Shown here one piece after another: positions 58,752 through 64,000 of a DNA stretch of 64,000 nucleotides (positions are counted from its first letter, which is position 1; each line of letters begins with the position of its first letter). Source of the stretch: Bedellia somnulentella (Eukaryota > Arthropoda > Insecta > Lepidoptera > Bedelliidae); the NCBI GenBank assembly GCA_963576735.1, contig OY755181.1, positions 1,984,001 through 2,048,000 on the forward strand, written 5' to 3'. The notes under the pieces were generated by a model that worked only from the letters and a program-made list of their open reading frames with translations, was not told where the DNA came from and did not search any database. Made by a program: the position numbers and the translations under genes.

Positions 58752-59240
58752 TAAACATCCATATTATTGTATTCAGACCTTGAAACCTAATCGTGGTCAA
58801 AATTCGTTTCGTGGTCAAAGTTCGTTTCGTGGTCAAAGTTCATTACAAGACCTTTCTAACAAGTCCAAATACGGCTATAATACGATCATCTATCATTAAG
58901 TTCCAGTTAATATCTTCCGGCTCCATCATCAGATGAGCTCGACAGTACCATATTATTGTATTCAGACCTTAAAACCTAATCGTGGTCAAGGTTCAGTACA
59001 AGACCTTTCTAACAAGTCCAAACACGGCTACGATACGATATTTCATCATGGAATGCTAGTGCCTATCTTCCGGCTTCATCATCAGACCTTGAAACCTAAT
59101 CATGGTCAACGTTCATTACAAGACCTTTTTAACAAGTCCAAACACGGCTATGATACGATCATCCATCATTAGGTTCCAGTTCATATCTTCCGGCTCCATC
59201 ATCAGATCAGCTCGACAGTACCATATTATTGTATTGTCAT
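58752..59240 (+). repeat. Tandem repeat, three units of about 150-200 bp
   Basis: Each unit has CAGACCTTGAAACCTAATC, CAAGACCTTTCTAACAAGTC, CACGGCTA.GATACGAT and ATCTTCCGGCTCCATCATCA. Unit 1 contains an extra GTTTCGTGGTCAAA triplication; CTCGACAGTACCATATTATT separates units 1 and 2 and closes the array. Confidence 0.85.
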
Positions 59241-59397
59241 CGAAATCACATACAACTGCCAATTTTCATAACGCTATGACCTTTAGAAGATGGTTAAATT
59301 AGTTTTCTTAGATTTGATTACATAGTTACATACATACAGGTCGACCTAATAAAAGCGTGTTAAAAACAGTTTATTTTTACAGTTGATTACAGTTTAA

Positions 59398-59765
59398 CAA
59401 CCGTGATAGCCCAGTGGGTAGAACACTCGGTTATCGTGCAAACGACTAGTGTTCAAATCCTGGGTCGGGCCTACACCAATTTGTCTTTTCTAAAGACATA
59501 TGTGTGGTTAATTTATCATGGTTGTTAACGGTGAGGGAAAACATCGTGAGGAAACCCACATTGCTGAGTTGTACTTAGTCATGTGACAGTGTATTCGTAC
59601 AAAACGGCGATAGGCCTGCCCCCTATCACGTGAGTACACTGTCCATGCAAAACGTGGGTACTCTGAACACCAGGTGACAAAGTCACGTGATGTTCTGAAG
59701 TATTAGTACCTCTGCCAATCCCTTCGGGGATATTCGGCGTGAACGTTTATGTTTATGTTTGTTAA
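59398..59765 (+). repeat. SINE-B copy
   Basis: Full length with tRNA head; tail TTTATGTTTATGTTTG. Confidence 0.9.
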
Positions 59766-59924
59766 CAGTTTAGATTCATAGTGAATTGATAAAATGATAT
59801 TGCAAAACTGTTAAATGTAAAGTGGTATTCAAGGCTACAATACTGCCTCCTGAGTTCTACGTTGTTTATATGCGGTATTGATTACTTTTTGAGATAAACT
59901 GTATTAGGAATCTATAATGCTTAA

Positions 59925-60345
59925 GCCATGATTTTAAAGAAATCTTACTACAGTGTTCAAGATTTTTTAAACGACAAGGACCCAACGCGCACATGACCGT
60001 GTCCGTAAAGCTATAAATCTTCTTCTCACGTTATGTGATTGGTTTTTTGTGATGGACAATTTATTTAAATTATGTCAAACTAGCGTTTGGTTTTGTCGCA
60101 TAGAAAATCTTTTATAAAGTAAAAACATGTTTATAAACTGAAATTGTACAAACCATATTTTGAAAAAATGAAAAAATGGGAATGTAAAGAGTTTCTTTGT
60201 TGCTTCTTCTCTTTAAGAACACCTTCCGAAGCAACGGATTAACGATTCATTTAAAACTTTGGCATTCAAAAAATGTTAGTATTTAACTTTATTTTGAAAA
60301 ATAAACTTTTTGACTTTTTTTTTACTTTTAAAAGCCATTTTTATA
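59925..60345 (+). repeat. LINE-K 3' end
   Basis: AMILKKSYYSVQDFLNDKDP then a stop, the 3' UTR with AAACTAGCGTTTGG, and AATAAACTTTTTGAC then a T-rich tail: same order as 22440-21993. Confidence 0.72.
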
Positions 60346-60572
60346 TCAACTCAACCAAGGACACGATGGTCGCTGGTCGGAAACCGATCGTGTATAAGGC
60401 TTTTTATAGTTGTTCATATTGTTTATGGCTGTATCATTTCTACGACTCATTGTTTGCGCAGTGTGAATATGTACGGTTTCATATGAAAGTGATAAATTTC
60501 AGGCAAATTTTGAATCAAGCCGTGTAGCTTAGTTCTGGGTCTCCTGCAATATTGCTCAACAATCGCTAAAAA

Positions 60573-60800
60573 GTCGTGTAGCGCCGGCTTAGAATGTCGC
60601 TACCTCTTTCTACCCTCGGGTGTCGTAAGAAGCAACTAAGGTTATTGGGGCTTTTTATTGGATTTTTGGGCGAATCTTTATTTTTACCGTCTTTTCCCCA
60701 CTCAACTTCCAAAAGTGGCTGAGGAATTTATAATTCCTTAGCTCTGGCTACCCCTTCTAGGGAAATATAGCCGTGAGTATATGTATGTATGTATGTAATC
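60573..60800 (+). repeat. SINE-A2 copy
   Basis: CGTGTAGCGCCGGCTTAG to four TATG units; lacks the GATGCGGTTGGAGACCC part. Confidence 0.83.
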
Positions 60801-61330
60801 GCTAAAAAATCTTTACCGACTAGGTTGCTTATTACTACAGTTATTTTCCATGCATATATATTTAATTATAATTTCACACATACCATACTACCATACGTTA
60901 TCTTTACCAACCCAACTATTACAAGGGCGTAACACAGATCACTAGATCCACATTGTATTGTATCTTCAGCCCTTTTTGTGAGGGAAATAGACCAACAAAA
61001 GATAAGGAATCATTATTTTAGGGTAGAACACCATTATATTGCAACCTTTGGACATTTATTGCGAGCATAGGAAATGTTTTGTTCCTTTTTGGGTCAGAAT
61101 CATGTGCGATTTTATTCATTGTGAAGGTAAGTTAATTCGAAAATTTTATTTAACAAGAATACCTTCGGGAATGTGTGTCTGCCTTTTTATTTTTCAAGAG
61201 TTGGTTGTTTTGACTCGAATGTAATATATTTATTATATAAAATTAAATGTGTCGGTACTGAAGCTGGTTTTCAAAAAGGTTCTTGTCAGTTTTATTATTA
61301 TTGAACTTCCAATAAATTTAGGATATTTTA
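60800..61330. other. Intergenic, unassigned
   Basis: No supported feature. Confidence 0.4.
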
Positions 61331-61334
61331 GGAT

Positions 61335-61485
61335 TAATTAGACATTATGTTGTGCATGAAACCTCATGTGGGATTATTATTTTATAGGGAGCAAGAGGGC
61401 ACTGACACCAGTAAGGTGTGAAGCAAGGAAAAACAAATTTTGCATCAGTGGTTGGAAATTTTTCTTTCCTTAATTGATTAGTATT
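61335..61485 (+). repeat. Repeat-C relic
   Basis: TTAGACATTATGTTGTGCATG, AAACCTCATGTGGGATTATT and GAAATTTTTCTTTCC frame a decayed tRNA-like centre. Confidence 0.5.
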
Positions 61486-61724
61486 TTAGGGCTAATTAAT
61501 AGCTTTAACTACTAATTATAACATAATAATTCAAGCCGAATCATGTCGGTTTGAAATATGCTAAGACGCTAAAAACTAATCCGTTTCTTACTTTGGCTGT
61601 GGTGTATAAATAAAAAAGACCAAATTTATCTATTACAAGTACACAACAATGCAAGCATTCGCACATGTGTTCACCCGTACATAAAAAAACATCAATTTGT
61701 AACCTATTAATGTAAATCACAAGA

Positions 61725-61905
61725 TACGAAACTCCTCAGCCACATTTGGAAGTTGATAGGTGACAAGATGGCAGAAATAAAGTATCGTTGGTGATGGGTC
61801 TCCAACCGAATTGCCCAAAAACCACTTAAAACAGCCCCATACCCTTAGTCGCCTCTTACGATAACCGTGGAAAGTAACGTTCTAAGTTGCACTCCACGGC
61901 AATTA
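61725..61905 (-). repeat. SINE-A2, tail missing
   Basis: From AAACTCCTCAGCCACATTTG to AAGTTGCACTCCACGGC. Confidence 0.78.
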
Positions 61906-62011
61906 AATTTGTATTAAACAAATATATACTGATTATTTACATCGAAAAGATACGATATCGCCAACTTTCCCTTCTTCTTGAAAAGATACATTGTATTATC
62001 AAACAGTTATT

Positions 62012-62234
62012 GCTGTGTAGGTCGGCTTAGAATAGCACTACCCCATTACTTCCGGTGGGTGTACGTAAGAGGCGACTAACGGTATTGGGGCTTTTTAAGG
62101 GATTTTTGGGCGATGCGGTTGGAGACCCATCACCAACAACCTTTGTTTTACCATCTTTTCCCCACGCAACTTCCAAAAGTGGCTGAGGATTTTCTAATAC
62201 CTTGGCTCTGGCTACCCCTTCTAGGGATTTATAG
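62012..62234 (+). repeat. SINE-A1 copy, tail missing
   Basis: CTGTGTAGGTCGGCTTAG to AGGGATTTATAGTAAAAG; the tail is replaced by an inverted A2 copy. Confidence 0.88.
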
Positions 62235-62239
62235 TAAAA

Positions 62240-62464
62240 GTAAAAAGTAAAAAATTCCGAAAAGAGGTAGTCTGAGCTTTAGAGCTAGAAAGTTCTCAGC
62301 CACATTTGGAAGTAGATAGGTGACAAGATGGTGGAAGTAAACTATCATTGGTGATGGGTCTCCAACCGCATCGCCCAAAAACCACTTAAAACAGCCCCAT
62401 ACCTTTAGTCGCCTCTTACGACACGGTAGAAAGGCGTAGTGGAGTAAGACGACACTACATGGCA
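62240..62464 (-). repeat. SINE-A2 copy, tail-to-tail with previous
   Basis: AATTCCGAAAAGAGGTAGTC to GACGACACTACATGGC. Confidence 0.84.
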
Positions 62465-62821
62465 ATTACATTTGTATCAAACAATTATATATTTATTACT
62501 CACATCGTATTTTCATAGCAAATTAAATTTCAAGTTACGATATCGTCAACTTTCCCTTCCTCAAATTCAAATTATAAAACCGAATCGCATTGATAGCGTA
62601 AGGAAACTCATAACAGATACGAAGTTTTCCAACTTAGAAAGTTGTCATTGTTTGAGATTGCACCCTTGTAAGATAGACACGTAACTGCGGTTATCGGGTA
62701 GGGATGGCCCTTGTTTTAGCTAAGTACTTTGATTGCTGCTAAACAAACATGTAGCCGGTACATATATATTCCATTAGGATGGATTGCTAGTGTAATTATG
62801 TTGGTTTTTGGTAATTAAGTA

Positions 62822-62893
62822 AGTTGTGTAGCATCGGGTTAGAATAGCATTAAACTTTCTCACTCCATGGATGTCTTAAGAGGTGACTTAGGA
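62822..62893 (+). repeat. SINE-A head fragment
   Basis: GTTGTGTAGCATCGGGTTAG to TAAGAGGTGACTTAGG. Confidence 0.65.
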
Positions 62894-62894
62894 C

Positions 62895-63122
62895 ATATAT
62901 ATACTCACGGCTATAAATCCCTAGAAGGGGTAGCCAGAGCTAAGAAATTAGAAATTCTTTAGCCACTTTTTCAAAGTTGAGTGGGGAAAAGATGGTAAAA
63001 TAAAGGTCGTTGGTGGTGGGTCTCCAAAAATCCCTTAATAGCCCCAATACCGTTAGTCGCCTCTTACGTACACCCACCGGAAGAAATGGGGTAGTGCTAT
63101 TCTAAACCGACACTACACAGCA
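62895..63122 (-). repeat. SINE-A1 copy
   Basis: ATATATATACTCACGGC to CCGACACTACACAGC; deletion in the GACCGCATCGCCC segment. Confidence 0.87.
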
Positions 63123-63123
63123 T

Positions 63124-63275
63124 ACTTAGGAGTTTGGGGCTTTTTAACAAAAGTGGCTGATCTAAAGACTTTCACTAACGTTCTCTATTTAAAAAAATAT
63201 TACTTACTCGACTACCAAAAGTGACTGTAGAATTTCCATTTCTTAAGCATTGGCTACCCCTTTTTGGGTTTATAG
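63124..63275 (+). repeat. SINE-A 3' piece, diverged
   Basis: GGGGCTTTTTAACAAAAGTGG and GGCTACCCCTTTTTGGGTTT. Confidence 0.5.
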
Positions 63276-63279
63276 CTGT

Positions 63280-63796
63280 ACGTTTTGTAAAATTAATACT
63301 GTAGTATTGATAGAATCATCACCATTTTTGTCCTCTTTCCCTTCTTCAGCAGAGGTTTTGGTTTCTTTATACAGAACCTCTGGCTATTGAGCATTGAAAG
63401 AACTAAAAAACCCATGTGGATAATGACATGTGTGTGATAAGTGTATAAGTGTAACTTCTAGCAAAATAATGGCGTATGCATATTTGGTTCCAAATAATTT
63501 AGCAAATGCCCAACATATGTTTCCCGCGCGGCAGTGTTGCCAACGTGAATATTTTTATTTTTATTTTGTAAATTTAGTTTTAAGTTATTCCGAAGGGCAT
63601 ACTGAAAACCAGCGCCTAGGAGTGGTGCATTTGTTGCCTTATGTGCATTGGTGTACTACTCCGAAGCATCAGCTGAGTATGCTCTTATTGCTAACAATAT
63701 GTGCCAGGTATTGTCTTTATGTATTTGTAATGTAATGTAATGAATTGTATTGCGTATTTCTGTGAACTGTATTGTAATTGTTGCAATAAAGTTTTT
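63280..63796. other. Intergenic, unassigned
   Basis: A 101-codon + strand open stretch (63430-63735) has no recognisable domain; GCAATAAAG near 63784 precedes the TTA repeat. Confidence 0.35.
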
Positions 63797-64000
63797 TATT
63801 ATTATTATTATTTTGGCATTACTTTTAGTTCCTCGCCTCTCCCATGGCCGAAAAAGAAAATTAGAATTTTAAATGGGAGAGGCAGTACTCCCCGACAAGA
63901 GCACAGTCGGTCGGGGTCAGGGAGTCAGGTTCAAGAACCGACGGACGATCCGAGCCGTATCGAGCAGCACCGCTTTCTGCATCTGTGCTGGAACCGACAC
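63797..64000 (-). mobile_element. Dong/R4-like element, 3' end (runs off the window)
   Basis: The reverse complement of 63822-64000 matches 5605-5775: VSVPAQMQKAVLLDTARIVR, RFLNLTP and stop, then TCTTTTTCGGCCATGGGAG. The end is a run of TAA units (63797-63813). This copy keeps an open frame to the stop, so it may be less decayed than the copy in the channel gene. Its 5' part lies beyond the window. Confidence 0.72.

Noticed and set aside
63430..63735. 101-codon + strand frame near the end of the window
   Set aside because: No family match; composition is like the surrounding spacer.

Overview
This is AT-rich eukaryotic DNA, most likely from a moth or butterfly. The case rests on spliced genes with GT-AG introns, a Dong/R4-like retrotransposon ending in TAA repeats, DD34D mariners, and a very abundant short repeat with a TATG tail. 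The order is an inference and I cannot name a species. Nothing prokaryotic was seen.

Region 1 (1-8.8 kb): the last six recognisable exons of a cyclic-nucleotide-binding-domain (CNBD) ion channel on the + strand (466-607, 1137-1281, 2144-2322, 5888-6111, 6808-6891, 7325-7486). They run from S5 through the pore and C-linker to the CNBD and stop codon. One intron holds a decayed Dong/R4-like element, and a damaged partial copy of the fourth exon lies just downstream of the real one.

Region 2 (8.8-19.8 kb): a convergent gene on the - strand for the SMC5/6 subunit NSE1 (exons 19680-19782, 16469-16759, 12609-12767, 11553-11686, 8817-8988). Its largest resolved intron contains a LINE ORF1/endonuclease fragment and a mariner. 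The gap between the first two exons contains a nested DNA element with TTA target duplication.

Region 3 (19.8-64 kb): no confidently recognised host gene. It is a mosaic of repeats separated by unique AT-rich sequence. Landmarks are a terminal-repeat-bounded mariner (31900-33192) that may interrupt a host exon, a CR1/Jockey-group LINE with a nearly full RT (45.9-50.5 kb), two RT fragments of a second LINE family (24.4 and 55.7 kb), segmental duplications, fold-back elements and a tandem repeat near 59 kb.

Repeat names used below. SINE-A: about 240 bp, starts GTGTAGTG(T/C)CGGC, ends CCGTGAGTATATG(TATG)n; roughly 55 copies or pieces, in two subfamilies: A1 (TCGGC head, GTACGTAAGAGGCG) and A2 (CCGGC head, TGTCGTAAGAGGCG). 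SINE-B: about 365 bp, tRNA-derived, ending in ATGTT repeats. Repeat-C: a tRNA-like segment inside a longer repeat. LINE-R: RTE-like, ending CGTGAGAATATG(TATG)n. LINE-K: CR1-like, ending in TTTGACT repeats. LINE-Q: the RT family at 24.4 and 55.7 kb. Repeat-E: starts with a GGATCGTCCCAGCTTCGCAC head and has GACA repeats near its 3' end. The 3' end of SINE-A resembles that of LINE-R, suggesting LINE-R machinery moved SINE-A.
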